Part shown: positions 12,683 to 26,400 of the stretch, one piece after another
How the letters are laid out: each line of letters begins with the position of its first letter
How positions within the stretch are numbered: the first letter of the stretch is position 1
Assembly: GCF_036417845.1 (NCBI RefSeq)
Contig: NC_089982.1
Location: forward strand, 62,199,684 to 62,263,683
Source of the DNA: Apteryx mantelli
Lineage: Eukaryota > Chordata > Aves > Apterygiformes > Apterygidae
Direction: 5' to 3'
DNA: 64,000 nucleotides
Made by a program: the position numbers and the translations under genes
Notes under the pieces: generated by a model
The model's input: only the letters and a program-made list of their open reading frames with translations
Told to the model about the DNA's origin: nothing
Databases searched by the model: none

Positions 12683-14345
12683 GAAGAAACTATAGAGCAT
12701 ACACATAACTTTCATGTCAAGAAACTTGCGGAGTAACTGCACCATGCGTAGAGCTTATCAGTCCAGGAATAAATTATCCATCAGAACCAAATATAATCTT
12801 TTACCATGCAGTCTATTGGAACTAGACAGATTTGGAAGTCTTGACATTTATAAACTCACTTTCAGAGGCAGGTATCAGCTGCCAAAAAGGGAACACCTTA
12901 GCCAAAAAGACTGATGTAATGTACAAAATAAATAATGCACATACTGAATTATTAATTGTGTCATAAACAAAGTTTTACTGCCTACGATTTCAAAAAGTGT
13001 AAATTGATCTGAATACAAGTAACAGTAAACTCAAGCTAAACTGAAATGAAACTAATTCTGGATATTGTAAGCAGAATTATCAAAAATCTGAAAGAATACT
13101 TTTGTTAAACTTCCCACCCCTGAGTTTATATGAGACTGGAACTACCAAAACATTAAAGTAAAAGGTAATATCTCCAGAGTAATGATGTACCAAAATACGC
13201 CACTAAATTCTTAAAATGCACAGATAAGAACACAAATTTTCCCAAATACAGCTCCTAGATCTCCTAATATTCACTGATCTTTAATTACCAGTGATTTCAC
13301 TCATGACATATTGACAGTTCCTGCCTCAAGAAGCTTAGCCTGTAAATTAGTTGCAACAGAGTGAAAATAACACTTAGAAACCAAAGTGACTGACTCAGTT
13401 CTATCATTTTAACCCCTTTATTATCATAGCAGCAATTATACTTACGTATGCACAAACACTTTTTCATGCAAAATTTTTTTTCCTTTAATCACACCACAGC
13501 TAAAACATGTTTTCACTAGATGTACAGTTATCTTACCTCAGACACAGCTATAAACAGCCAGGCTGTAAATCTCCAGTTACCAAAGATTCCCAGTCCAGTC
13601 TCAAAGAGAAATATCCTTCAGCTCAGTTTTTGGAATCACAGTTTCTGCCTGAAAATGCTTCAGGGAATTATCTCTCTATGAAGCTCACACAGTAAGGTAG
13701 GCATAGCATTAAAAGCCCTGATGTGAACTAAACCCAGCCATTCCTTGACCTCACTAAAAATAAGCTTGACACATGAAGGCTTAGCTGTTCTCCCAGTTTC
13801 CTTGGCTGGTTCCTGACACATTTTCTGAGGAATAATGTCTGGTGGAAAATAATTTCCTCATCTCACGAAACTCCAAAATTTCAGCCTTTCCTATTCTGAG
13901 TTGGAAAGAGCCCAAGACCTTTTGAAGGACTTTGCAAAAACCAAGAGATGCCCAACCAGCCAAGAGCCTAATGGTTGAGGTGTTCAGTATTGATTGCCCT
14001 TTTTCACTGGGCTGTCAAGTCAGCCATTTATTCTATCTGGCCCAATGTGAGGGGAATTATTAATAAAAAATGAAACAATTATTTCCCTAAAATCAACTAT
14101 TTTCTATAACAAGCATAGGAGCTTTCACAGAAAACCCTGTAAAAGACATTTGTTATCACTCCCCAACAGAGAAAAACGCTCAGGAAAAAAAAGACTGAGC
14201 ATTGTTCCTTCCAGCTGGTGCTGGCAGAGCATGCATTCAAACTCGGGCTCTTTCTTCATCCCAGAGGAGGCATCTAATCGCCCCACTATTGGCTGTAGGC
14301 AGGACCGTTATGGCCAAATAGGTTTTTTTGTCCTTACGAGCACTC

Positions 14346-14429
14346 CCCTCTCTCTCCCCCTCTCTCTCTTAAAAGAAAAAGATAAAGGGTAAAACAGAAA
14401 AAAGAAAAAGGAAAAGAAAAAAGTAAAAA
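14346..14429. repeat. Adjacent polypyrimidine and polypurine tracts
   Basis: A CT tract (14346-14370) is followed at once by an A/G-rich tract (14371-14429) made of AAAAGAAAAAG-like units. The two halves are partly complementary, so the site could fold or form triplex DNA. Confidence 0.7.
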
Positions 14430-15800
14430 CATTTGTTCAATACATACACATCCCAGTGAAAAATTCTGAGTTTGATCAGAGCAGGCAATTTCTAGTAAAA
14501 AGCATTTGGTCGTAAAATTCATGACCAACTCTAGTGAAGAACAGCACTTCTTCAGAGGTAGCTCTAGCCACCGCAGCGCTCACTGAGTTCCTCTGTTTAC
14601 TTTTCCACATCCCCTGGTAAATTTGCACAAGGGTTCAAGGTCTTTTGATGCTGTGCCTCAGCCCTTTGCCAGCCTTGTTTCTATGACATATCCAGGAAGC
14701 TACACTGTGACCTTTTACAGTCTGATTGCAGTACCTGTCACAGCTCAGGGCAAGTAGCAACCCTCCCTCCCTTCAAACGCTGCCTCCCTTCCTCCCTGAC
14801 CCTCACGTTGCCCAAAACCTAAGAAGGGAACATACTGCTGCACAAGCAGGACACACAGTGTTGCCAAGTGACCGCCTATCTAATGAAGCAATGCAGAGCT
14901 GCTAGGGCTGCCCGACCCTCCGGGATGCTTCCTGATGCTTGGACCACAGCACACAGCTTTAAGAGCTCCAAGGCGGATGTGATTTCTTGGCTTTGACCCC
15001 AACATACCCTTCCTGCCAATTTTTTAGCATTTGCATTCTACTGGTGCTCCCAATAGAAAATATGCTGCTCCCATAAACACCAGCCACACCTGCCGGTGGG
15101 TCACAGTGGCCCAATTCACAGGGCAAACCTCCTGAAACTTGCCCTCCCTATTGTACCTTCTGTGGCAGATTTTGAGGTGTCCTGTGTTGTGCTTATGCAT
15201 CCAGAAACCTGTCTTTTCTGTTTCAGACCCTTTTTCCCTTTTCCTCACTCGCAGCACCTTATGCAAACAAGCATTTCTAGAAAAAAACTTCTCCGGGAGA
15301 TTAAATCCAAAGGCTGTGTTGGTCAGTGCTCCACAGGTAAAGGAGACAGAGGAGCAAAAACGTTCTACTTACTTTACAAGTTCTCAGTAAGAAAAACCTT
15401 CTAGCACCTACAACTAAAATACTATAGAAAGAGGAAGATTGTCAGGAGACAGGATTTATTTGGATGAACAGGAAGCTTTGCAGAGAAAAGGACAGAGAAA
15501 GCTAGAGCCTGGCAAAATCAGAAAAGTAGAGCGAGGTAAAATCCACAAAGCGATCAGGTGGTTGAAAATGGCTAAATTAAGCAAACCTAACTGAAGAAAC
15601 ACGATTTTAGGCTTGATTTTCATTAGGAGGCACAAGCAAGTATGCATGGAAAATAACCCAAACTCATAGTGTACCAGCTGCTGTGAGGGAGTGCAAGGAC
15701 AGCTCAGGTACACTTGTACGCAGCCCTAAGACACAATCTATCCACACGCCACTTCTAGCTGCACCCGTTCTGCATGCAAAAGAGAATGCAATGGTGTGTG

Positions 15801-15825
15801 CTTTGCTTTGTTTTGTTTTGTTTTT
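15801..15825 (+). repeat. (TTTTG)n microsatellite
   Basis: CTTTGCTTTGTTTTGTTTTG repeats with a 5-bp period. Confidence 0.8.
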
Positions 15826-17139
15826 CTCTTTTTCTATTCTTTCTTTTATATAACGTTTCAGCCATAATTTAAAGCAAAAAAGGAGATCATCTAGTACAAT
15901 ATAATTAGGCTAAAGGAGGGAAACTGATTAATTCAAAATTTACTAGGAGGAAATCCTGGTTTTGATCTAGTGCTTCCTGCCTGTTGTGGATATTAGGTTC
16001 AAGGAGAACAGAGAAAGAGTACCTGATGCTTCATCAGCATCTTTTTCCTTAAAAATCTCTGGACATCAAATTTACTCAATGTGTTTTGTTAATGAGCATT
16101 CGTATTTACTTGCAGCCCTTCTAACTAGTAGCTAATGACATCAGAAAGCCAACTTACAGCACATCATATAAGCAGTTTAGCCACTTTCAAGTCTTCTGCA
16201 GGAGGTTTCCCCATCCACCTGTAGTTATTTCAGTATTGTTATCCTGCTTCATTAGCCCAGCTTTTACCTGTACAAGTGGTGATTTTCTGTTGCCTTCTAA
16301 AAACAACGCCTTCATATTTTTTCATGCTTTCTTTCCTCAGTCCTGGTCATTATCACAGCACACAGATGCTATAGGCGAGCTCTTCAGCTCATGGTCATCT
16401 CTGTTACGCCATGCAGGTAGGGGTCAGCCTGTTAGAGAGGCCCCACTTGGACAAAGCAAGGGTGCACTGGGGATAGGAACTGAGGGAACCGATTTTCAGC
16501 ATTTTTCATAGAAACGTGTTGGCTTGCAGCTGGCCAGCTGTGCTGCTCAGGTAACCCGTGGAAGCTGTTGAAGCTGGAGATGCATCTCACACGGCGGCTT
16601 AGCTTAAGTAGACACCCCCATGCTGGCTTAGGTGTAGCCAGCAATGCAGCGCAGCTGCAACGTCCTCCAAGTGGGTTGCCGGCAGGAAGCCAACCCTGAA
16701 GGCCACTTAGGCCAGGGTACTTTTTCCTGTCCATGAACAGTCCAAGCTTGTGAGGGTGCAAAGAAATTTGGTTAGTTTGATCCTCTCCCTGGACTCTGCA
16801 TGGTCCCTTGCAGAGATGCAGCACAGGACCTCACCGTATGTGTCTGCGGTGGAGCACGTTCAGTTGAGCGGGTTGCCTTCTCCAGAGGGGCTTCCTGCTC
16901 CACCCCATCGTGCACTTTGCTCTGGCTGGAAAGTCGCAGAAAGGAGGAATTAAGGCCTGCTGGCTGCTCGGCTTGGCTGTGCACACATCCAGCCTGGTGT
17001 TGCCCCACAGGACACGCAGGCAGCGACAGCAGGGAGTAATCGAGGCGAGTAGTTACCCAACTGAAGTCATGTTTCAGTGGTGCCCGGCACCTATCACATG
17101 TGGACCCTTCTTCCAGGGACACTATCCGGCACAGGGAGC

Positions 17140-17390
17140 GTTGCTCTCCTCCTCCCGGCCTGCCGGCCGCACTCATGCCAGAGGCGACACTGTGGAAAGG
17201 GGGGCGAGCGCCGAGGCACCGAGTCCCCCAGCACCGGCGCGCACGAGCCCGGCCTCGCGGCGGCACAACGTGTGTTTATCGCTGGCAGAGGGCGCAGAGG
17301 CTGCTCGCCTACCGCTGCCCCGAGACAACGCAACCACGAGGCGCCCTGCTGCTCCGCGGGGCTGGCCACGGGCCCAGCAGGCGGCCTGCA
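17140..17390. promoter_or_regulatory. Orphan CpG island
   Basis: About 250 bp contain some 29 CpG dinucleotides by my count and are strongly GC-rich, inside otherwise AT-rich, CpG-poor DNA. Broader GC enrichment runs from about 16550 to 17400. No recognisable exon lies here; overlapping open frames on both strands (up to 214 residues on plus, 16910-17554) are what high GC produces by chance. The island sits about 17 kb downstream of the TBC1D1 stop. It could be a promoter of a noncoding RNA, an enhancer, or a remnant of a mobile element. Confidence 0.6.
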
Positions 17391-18014
17391 CTCCCTTCCA
17401 GGAGACACATCTTCCCTATTTCTGTGTCACAAGCTGCCTGCACTGGTCGCATGTTATTTCTCTTTTTGCTTGTGTAAAAATATTAGCCTTAGGGCCCTTG
17501 TTTTCTGAGGAAATATATTCATTCGAACAAGGGAAGTTAATCACCTTTTGCTAAAAATAAGCAACAACTGTAGTGCAGAGCTGTCAGCAATACGGATCTG
17601 GGGTCATTTGATTTTAGGGCACACTCCTGGAAAAAGAGCTAAGGATTTCTGCTTCCTAAAGGTTAAGGTACACATTAATCATGTTCGTCCATTTAGATCA
17701 TATGGTTGAGACATCTAAAATTTTATCAAAAGCAATTTACCAGCTGCATGCAAATTGTTGCCTATTCATGTCTTGGCACTAAAGAAACCCCACACCATTA
17801 ATAACTTTCAATACTTTCTGCTACTACAGTTCAACTTCTCTCTCCTGGCTCAGTGCCATTGATTAACTGTGCTCTGCGCTTTAACTAACAGTTTATACCC
17901 ATGAAAGGCTGTGCTGTTTAGGGGTGCTGGAATAGGGCTAAGAGCCCTTCAGCTCCCATCTCGCTTTTGTCTCTGCTCTGCAGAGTGGGCCTAAACAGGC
18001 CTTTTAAACTCATT

Positions 18015-18110
18015 ACGCTTCAGTTTCTCTGCTTATAAAGGGGGAGAAAATGTGATGTCCTCTGCAAAGCACTTGAGATCTACTCTGTAGTAAAGCAGAG
18101 AAATTGAATA
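18015..18110 (+). mobile_element. Fossil L3/MIR-like 3' end
   Basis: CGCTTCAGTTTCTCTGC, TTATAAAGGGGGAGAAAAT, then TGCAAAGCACTTGAGATCTA resemble the end of old L3/CR1-type LINEs (CTCAGTTTCCCC, TGTAAAATGGGG, AAAGCGCTTTGAGATC). It is a degraded plus-strand remnant. Confidence 0.5.
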
Positions 18111-19073
18111 GCATTTTCCAGCTAGCTCTTTTCTAACAGAGAACTGTAAAATTGCTGGAATCTTAATTTGGGATGAGAAGTGGATATTGCGAAAAGTTTT
18201 CTGTACAAGATTTTTTTAAAATGCTATATTAAAATACCCAGTATTAAATTACTTTTCATAATATATTAAGATTATGGAAATAATAGAAGTAAAATACAAC
18301 ACAAACATTTCATACATTTCAACTTAAACAAAAACACCCACATCATTTAGATCTTTTTCTCAGTAAAAAGAAAAATATCACCAAATCAGATATATTTTGT
18401 GCACTACATTATTAAGTCATAAATTCATTTCCCAGTGAAAATCAGCTCTAACACAATCCTACTCATATGGATCCATATTTTTCTTAGCTAGATATGAAGT
18501 CTAGGTAATGGCGAGAGTTACCCATGGAGGCATGGTGTGAATCTATGAACTCGTTTGGTGTCCTAACAGCAGTGCCAAGCACAGGCGACATGAAACAGGT
18601 TCTATCCCTCAAACTGAGCAAAGAACAAAAAACTGTTGTCAAATATTGTTCTCACTTTTGGAAATTACTGATGTCTCTTAACTAGGTAGGAAAGTAGTTG
18701 CAAATTAGGAAAAAAAGCAAGAAAAAAAGAGAGGTTTTCAAGGTATCTTTCATATTTTCTCTGTGAAAAGCGCATTGTGTTGTTCTGCCTACTGACGGAC
18801 TGACGGACTCTTGTATTATGTAAAATTCAGCATGCTTCACAGATTACTAGGTTATTCAAGTTCAGTGCGTGTCACTGGTGACGAGCAGAAATTTGTTTTG
18901 TTTTCAGAAGATTATTTGCCCAGAGATTTTTCGAAAAGTTCTCTACAGAGAGCATGAGAAACATTTGCCTCTTTCTGTGTTCAGATGATCTGTAACATGA
19001 AGACCTTAACTCTCCACATAACTAGAGCCAGACAATGGTCTTAAAGGTCATAATAATATAATGTCAATTGTAA

Positions 19074-19103
19074 ATTCTCTTGTTAATTATTCTCTTGTTA
19101 ATT
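19074..19103 (+). repeat. 15-bp perfect tandem duplication
   Basis: ATTCTCTTGTTAATT is present twice head to tail. Confidence 0.8.
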
Positions 19104-20643
19104 ATCAGCTGTTTGTGACAGAACACCAGAGTACATGCTGCAGTCTCCAAGTTTTAGTGTAGTAAAAGAAGACTGAAAAGCCAGGATGAACACATCCTTC
19201 TTCTCAGGTGGAGTAGTTCTTTAACCTTCAGTCCTGCGCTTATTCCTTTCTGAAGCAATACTCCAGCAGAGCCAGTAGCAATTTTGATTAAGAAAGCACA
19301 TCATAGTTTACTATCTTTAGAATTAATACATTTGTCTTTTAAGGCGAGCATCCTTTTGGCGAGCATGCTTGCTAGTCAATTTAGGACGGAAATAGATACA
19401 GCCACAAAAAAGGTGTCTTTAGTGTGTTGGTCAACAACAGGATTCAGGGTAATCGATGTGTTATGCAGTTGATAAGAGCAATTATGTCTAAACTTTATGC
19501 AGTTCTGCAGCTTCCTGTCTGGACAGATGAACAGAATCTGAGCCTGAAAGGTCATCACATGTGTTAAGGTCATCAGATATGTTAGCTCTGCTTGAAATTT
19601 TCACCACACATCATAAACCTTACCTCTGTAGATAAGCTGGAGGTACAGAAATTGACAACAGGCACATGGCCCTTAGAAGGGACTACAAACACTTCTGTAA
19701 GTATGACATTAGTACTTCTTCTGAGAGCAAGTTAAACCTCCGTTTCTTTGGTTTAAAGAAAAAAAAAGGCAGTTATCCATTTTTCCATCAGGCTGAAGTA
19801 TACAAGGAGTACAGAATAGGGAAACTAAGCCAAACTTTAAGCAGAAGAATTACAGTTCCCTCTCTAAATCCAAATTGTGCTCTTCCTTATAAATGACATA
19901 ACCATATTTATAGCCATAACCACACGTATAGCCAAGGCTTGAATAATCCTTTAACAGCAATTTATGGAATCACACTGGAGAACTATCAAAATCAGGCATC
20001 ATTACTCTAAAACAAACCTGTATTGAAATTTTTATTGTGATATCTTTCTTACTCCATTGTCCAAAATAAAAGGTGAAAGGTCTTTTTTAAATATTTAATT
20101 ACTAAAAATAAAATTAGCACAGATGAACTTTACAGTATATAATTGAGTCTCATATGATCAGAGTATCCAGTTTTGAAAGTAGTGTAACTTGTAGTTTTGA
20201 GAACAGTCAAGTATTTTTCTATCTTACCTAATGTAAATTCAGTGATGATGCCAGTTCAGCCACTGCTAGCAGAGAGCACATTATCATTTGCAGATAGCAT
20301 AATTCTGCTTTTAATTTGTCACATTTGTGGATTACCTCTAAGAAACAAATTAATGTAATTTTAGGTTACTGTTTTTAATACAGCAGTTTAGAACTGTCAA
20401 TATATTAAGATACAGTTTAATGTAAAAGTCCACTGAATTTCATGCTAACACCTAGTCTGGAAGCTGAAAACCTTAAGTCAGGGTCCGAGGTGGAAACTGT
20501 ATTTAGCTTTAATGCTATGTGTTATTTAAAGACGTATTGAAATATTTTTCAGAGTTCCACTGGCCTGAGATATTGCTTAGGAATAATCCTGTAGCTGTTT
20601 ATTTGTAGCACATACAGGAACTATATTTTTCCTTACAGAGCAT

Positions 20644-20679
20644 CATTTCATGGTGTTTCCTTTTCATTTCATGGTGTTT
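20644..20679 (+). repeat. 21-bp tandem duplication
   Basis: CATTTCATGGTGTTT occurs twice with 21-bp spacing (20644 and 20665). Confidence 0.75.
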
Positions 20680-20855
20680 GTGCTTTGATGAATGCAAGTA
20701 AAGGCAAATCAGGTTCCAACTCTGCAGCCGACATTTACTGTGAATAGTGAGATATTTGTTCCCTGACCTGATTTTTGCTGTAGTGGACTAACATTACTGG
20801 AAGCCTCATGACAGTGATAATCCCCAGTATTGCCACCCAGCAAAGCAGTTCCTTG

Positions 20856-20950
20856 CAGAGCGCCAGCAGAGCGCTGCGGGTGCAGGTGTGCCCGGCTGGA
20901 GGGCCCGTTCCGGGCGCCCGGCACTGCAGGTGCCGTGCGGTTCACACGGT
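20856..20950. other. Small CpG-rich patch
   Basis: About 95 bp with roughly 11 CpGs (for example GAGCGCTGCGGG and CCCGTTCCGGGCGCCCGG), in AT-rich surroundings. It contains the near-palindrome CCGGGCGCCCGG. Too short to call an island. Confidence 0.45.
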
Positions 20951-21769
20951 TTCTGAATATGGCAGCCTAGTCGTACTAAGACCCAGGAGATGGGGGAAGA
21001 GGAGCACAGAGGAAACAGCTGCTATTCTACCCCAAGGATTGCACTGATGGGGCTAGTAAGGCTTATTTGACTGAAATTGTACCTAGGATAATATGCCCAT
21101 TAAGCTAGCATAAATAGGAATGCCTAGATATTTTGTTATCATTCTTCCTTACATATACTTCATGTGAGTAACTCATGATTAGAGTGCTAGCCCAGGAATA
21201 AGATGATTCCCAGTTTTGATTTTCTGTGTGACCTAGTCCATCTACTCAGATGACTCACAAAGATCCTTATTGTGCTTCACATCTGATTAGGTAGGAGCCA
21301 ACTCCTTTGATCTCAGTGAGACACAGCTGCTAAGTACCACTGCAGAAAAGTCTCCATTGCCCATTTATAAAAGGGGGTAAGAGTAATTCTCTACTTCCCA
21401 GCAAAATTATGCCTAGTAACAAATAAAGGATTTTGAGTCATTCAGCTAGCTACAATGATGAGCAATGGATAAGAGCATAGGGCAGAGATCATTCTGCTTG
21501 TCTTCTGCATTCTCTGTAAATTAATTAATTGTTTTTTCAGAAGTTCTCTCATGAACTAAGACATCCATGATCCTAGTAATTACAGCATAAGTTTTCAGCA
21601 AAACTTTTTCAAAGCAAAAATGATTTTCTAATAAATTGAAACTTTTTCTTCCCCAAATCATCCAGAATTCCTAAGATCATTTCCTGGATAAATCTCATGA
21701 CTTCAACTTCCTTTAGCAGTTGTTGGCAGAGAAGCAATAATTCAACACAAATCATCTGAAACAACATTA

Positions 21770-21780
21770 CCATCTAGTGG
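21770..21780 (-). promoter_or_regulatory. CTCF-like core match
   Basis: The minus strand reads GTCCACTAGATGGTAATG, close to the CTCF core CCACYAGRKGGC except for T at the last core position. A single short motif is weak evidence. Confidence 0.25.
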
Positions 21781-23406
21781 ACATGTTAATTCACTGCTAA
21801 AGTCCATTCCTTAATACAGAAATGCACACTTTGTGGGTCTATTGCTTAAATGCAGAATTAGGAAGTAAATTAAATATTCATTTTGAAAATCAATGCCCAA
21901 GGTTGATTGACCATTTTAGTTTAAGAACAGAAAAGTCTTTGATTGATACTGTAGATCAGTAATATTAAAATTACGCTAAATATAGGAAATCAATTCAGGA
22001 TTTTCTAGGTAGTTTTAAATACATAAGATTTCAAAAGGAAACATTGTTCACTCTGATAAAGTAGCTAAATCTATTCCTGGAAAAGAGATAGCAGAAAAAT
22101 TCAATTATCCTCTAGATACAAATTATGTCAAAATTGGAACCTGAATGTGATCAATACAAATCAAAACAAAATCCTCATATTTCAGCTTGCTGTAAACAAA
22201 AATCTTAATGCAGACTCAGCTACATGACTACTCCTGGGAACTTCACTAGGACCCACCAGCTGTTTTTCAAATGTTCGTCCCCTTATATGCAGGAGGTTTG
22301 ATGTCCCTGACACCAAACACTATACAGGGTTTTCATGTGTGCAGGACAGATGCCGATAATTAGTCCAATAGCAGCAGGAGGATAGTAATGCTGGCTACGG
22401 GGGTTTCACTTCCTGCTCTCCACCCTGCCCTTTCTAGAGTTTCTCTCTGATGCTCAGTTTGTTATCAGGTTTCTCTAACACGTCACACCAGTTGCTTCCC
22501 TTGTATTTGGCGCAGCAGCCTACATTTCAGTGGGGCCTCAGCTGTGAAGCACAGAACTAGAAGCTGCAGGCTGCGTAGTAACTCTTTTAAAAACTGACTT
22601 GTCTCCCATATCTTGCTCTTGTCCTTCAAAGCTTTCTTTCCAATTGTGACATTTACCTCAGCAAAGTAGCTGAAATAAGTTTACAGTTTTGCACTCTGCA
22701 GGAAGCCAGGCTAGCTCTTCAGTATCTTCCCCGACGGCCTGAAAACCTCTAACTTAGGCAAAAGTTAACTGAAAGGAAAACACATCATCCTCTGGGGACA
22801 CTAAGTTTATACAGTGCTCAAATGCCAAAGTAGCAAGTTTGACAGAAGAATCAAGGTTGATAAATGCTTTTAAATCCACCCATAGTAAGTGTAGATATTC
22901 ATGTATATAAGATGTCTGCTGGAGCAGTGTGTGCACGTGTGAAAAGCCATACCAAGAACCTGGTCCAGCTCCCCATCGCTCCTGGTTATTCTGTACAACT
23001 CCTAGGAACATCCAGAACTGCATCTTCTCAACGTCCCTCTCCGTAGGAGACCGGAAGCATTCTGCACAGCACAGCACTCAGCAGCTTGCATAATACTGAA
23101 TACAAGTATTGCAGCACCTCCTTTGCTTAGGGTCACAACTGCTGCTTTACTTTGGAGATTATAGGCTTAGGTCTTAAACTCTAATGGTAATAAACACATT
23201 AAAAAATAACTCAGCAACAAAAAAAAAAACTTACCCAGAGGCAGAATGTTATCCGAGTTAGAAATAATAAGGGTACCATCTTGTTCCTGTTGGAATAAGT
23301 GATTAAATTCCCCCAGGAACAAATTTGGATCCTTTAATATCAGGCACCAAAGGAAGAGTAAAATGAAACAACAACAAAAAGAAAGAGATTTAAAGCTCTG
23401 CCAAAA

Positions 23407-23436
23407 GTTTTATTTTTTTATTTTTTATTTTTTTAA
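23407..23436 (+). repeat. T-rich (T6-8 A)n tract
   Basis: TTTTATTTTTTTATTTTTTA-type low-complexity sequence. Confidence 0.75.
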
Positions 23437-26400
23437 TCAAATATATTCCCTTCATGATAAAATACAGCAAGGTAATACTTTCCTGTGTTGGTGTTTCTTT
23501 CCTTATATAGACAGAATATGCTAAGTCTGAGAGACAGAAAGTCCTCAAAACTTGCCATTAAGAACATAGCTATCATCTGCCTAGTGTAAACCCATATTAT
23601 AATCAGTCTGATTTTTGTGATAGGTCTGGATATGACAGCTGTTTAATTTTCAAACCTCCTCCAGTAATGGCAATGGCTACATAGTCAGGCTAACTGCCTA
23701 AAGCTTTACCATCCTTTTGCAAAAGTTGGTTACAGAGAAGAGGAAGAAGCCACCTTTTTGTTGTTACAGTAAAAAAATGGTCAAGACAAATGGCCAAGTG
23801 AGTTACAGTAAGTGAATGACCTTGGCCTTTTTTTTCTGGAATGTTCAGCCCATCTTTCACAATTCTATCTGACCTCTCATGTGACTCATAACCACTTTTC
23901 CCCCTGCAAAATTAGGCCATTTCAGCAGCTGATGAAAACCTTTGTATATGCTAAATGTTCATACAGCTTGGTAAGTTAATGCAGTCGGTAACCATTGCAT
24001 CACTTGTCTGTTACAAGTAAAAAGTTCAATAATGATCTGGTCACGGCCCCATGCCTTGCTTACACATGTAACAGAGTGGACTGGAAACTGTAGAAGGTAG
24101 GTGATCATGATGCACAAACTTCCAGACTGGAAACATAAAGTGAATCTTGTAGACTTCCATGGGGGAGAATGAGAAATGTATTCATGGAGGATTTACCTCC
24201 AGATGATCTTTTAGAAGACACAGGCTCAGGAATATTTCTGGGTGGTCTTGATTGTTTTAGTGGGATGCAGGCTTGAGGAAATGAAAAGTTCTAATGTAGT
24301 GAAATGAAAATTTATACAACTAGGAGTAAACAATCATCTGTGCTATTGCTACAGAATAGACATCTGGATCATGAAAAATGGCCATGACTGAAAAGGGTTT
24401 AGGAGTCACCGTCATCATCTGCAAACATGCTGTAAGCTCCCAGAGCATGCCAGGACAAGAAGGTCTAACATCATCTACAAGTATGGAAAATAAGGACTAG
24501 CAATAGAACATTGCATGCAGTTTCTGTGCTCATCTTTCCAACAGTTATGGAAAATGGAAGATGGTGCAGAAGCCCACCTCATAAATGGTTAAGGACTGGA
24601 AAAATGCTTCACAGTGCTTTGCATACTCAGTTTACCTTAGTCAAGAGTAGACTTAAAGATGACCCGATAACACTAAAACTATGTCTACGTGGAATGGTGT
24701 AGGCAGACATAAGCGAGCTTCTGCTGTACTCCAGGCTTGCTGGGCACAGACCAACTCCAAACTGGGAGTCACTTAACTACCATCAGTACTGCACTGAGCC
24801 CAAGCTAATAAACTTGTCTGGGAAGCAAAACAATTAAGTCTGGGTTCTGCGTCAAATGAATACAACCATTTTGTTTGGTAGGTTCAGAATATCTCAGATG
24901 GCTCTTTTTGAATCTACATGTAGAAAATTGTGAAGACATGCCCCAAGGAAGTGGCCAAGGGTCAAGAACTGAAAGCAGGAACTGGATTTGAAACCATGCA
25001 TCAGGAATGGGACGTGGCCCAACAGACATCCTTCAATCACTGATTGAAGAAGCAAGATTGTGACATGCATAAAAACTTTCTTGTTGTCCATGTCCTTGCT
25101 TTCCCTGATAGAGGTGAAATTGCTGACAGTACTAGCAACTGCTGGGTAGAACCCATACTTGGTAACCAGGATAATGGAGGAGAAAATGTCAAATCTTCAA
25201 GAGCTCTTTATTCCAATGGTCGATCATAAAGCATGTCTGTTGGCTCTAGTTTTCAGCATTTCATTCTTGTTTGACGTTCTCTCCTAGATCAAACTACCAC
25301 TGAAAAGGGTAGTGAAAGGCATCTCTTGATGCCTTCTGGATCATAACCTGTTGTTTTTCCAGAAGATATGCTTCAGCAAAGTGCACAGGATTGGAGTCCA
25401 TACAAGAGCAGGTGACAGCAGGTGATCTGGTGACTTGCTGACCCCAAACTCTCTAAAGCAAGTACTTCAGTCCTCAGTGTCTAAGTTTTTCATCTTGACT
25501 CATTGGCATTTCATCATGACAAACTGATTAAGCGACACAACAGAGCTTGTAGACAATGTGCCTTGTGTCTTTGTTACATGCACATCCCATCTTTAGGTTG
25601 CAAGATAAAGTAGTTAGTGAGAGACCTTTCCTCTGAAATCACATTGCTGTGATTAAATATTCCTGGAATTTGTAGGCCACACAGCAGTGAGACATTGCAC
25701 GTTGCTTGCCGGGATCTCTCTGGAGGTCACACAAAGGGTTTGGATATATCTCTGCTGTCAGCTCTTTGCTTCTAAACTCTCATTTCCTCCTTCTCTTACA
25801 TATGCTTATGTTCCTTTACCCATAGAACTTCCTACTTCTTTTTCAAGCAAAGGCTGACAATGTATTTTTTTCCTTTGTTGAGGCATAAATTTTTAAAAAA
25901 GGGGAAACAAAATTTACCGTACTTGGGGCACAGACAGTCACTCAGCAAATAATAATTAGCATGGATCCACTCAAATGTCCAAATATATATTCCTGAATCT
26001 GTCCACAATTTTAAGCAATTGCTGCCCTATTCTGAGCCTATTTAGTAACATCTTGTAAACATTTGTGAAAATGTACTCCTTTCTGGAACTGAGATGCTTA
26101 GAACAAATTATGAGAGAATCTAAAATGTTGCATTTTTTAAAAAATAAATGTTAATAATTCTGGATACCTAAAGATGTTCTGAGGATAGAACATGCCATTT
26201 ATACATGCTTCATTTAGGCTAGCACAGACTATGTTTTTCCTTTCACATACAGAACTTGACAGCTACCACAGTATGAATAATGGCTTGTCATGGTATCTTT
26301 CATGCTAGCCAGCACATCTAAACTAGCATACCATAATATAAAAGTCAGTAGTTATACATGGCTGCATCATGCAGTCCCTTTAAATCCTGCAGGAGCTGAG

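Larger units (their letters stand above)
7196..17139. other. Intergenic, no gene seen
   Basis: Ten kilobases without a supportable exon. It holds the 20-bp direct repeat pair, the pyrimidine/purine tract and a (TTTTG)n run. A stretch at 8620-8815 (containing GCAGTGTAGACATGC) looks like degraded repeat DNA but could not be assigned. Confidence 0.55.

Noticed and set aside
15881..15900. GGAGATCATCTAGTACAAT, resembling the CR1 3' end
   Set aside because: Only about 19 bases match and flanks do not continue the CR1 tail; may be a remnant but not supportable.
16910..17554. 214-residue plus-strand open frame, overlapped by a 164-residue minus-strand frame (16772-17266)
   Set aside because: Both fall in CpG-rich DNA where stop codons are rare; composition is low-complexity and no domain is recognisable.
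21230..21415. Possible second L3/MIR-like fragment (CATTTATAAAAGGGGGTAAG)
   Set aside because: Similarity is limited to one short motif; the neighbouring order of motifs does not fit well.
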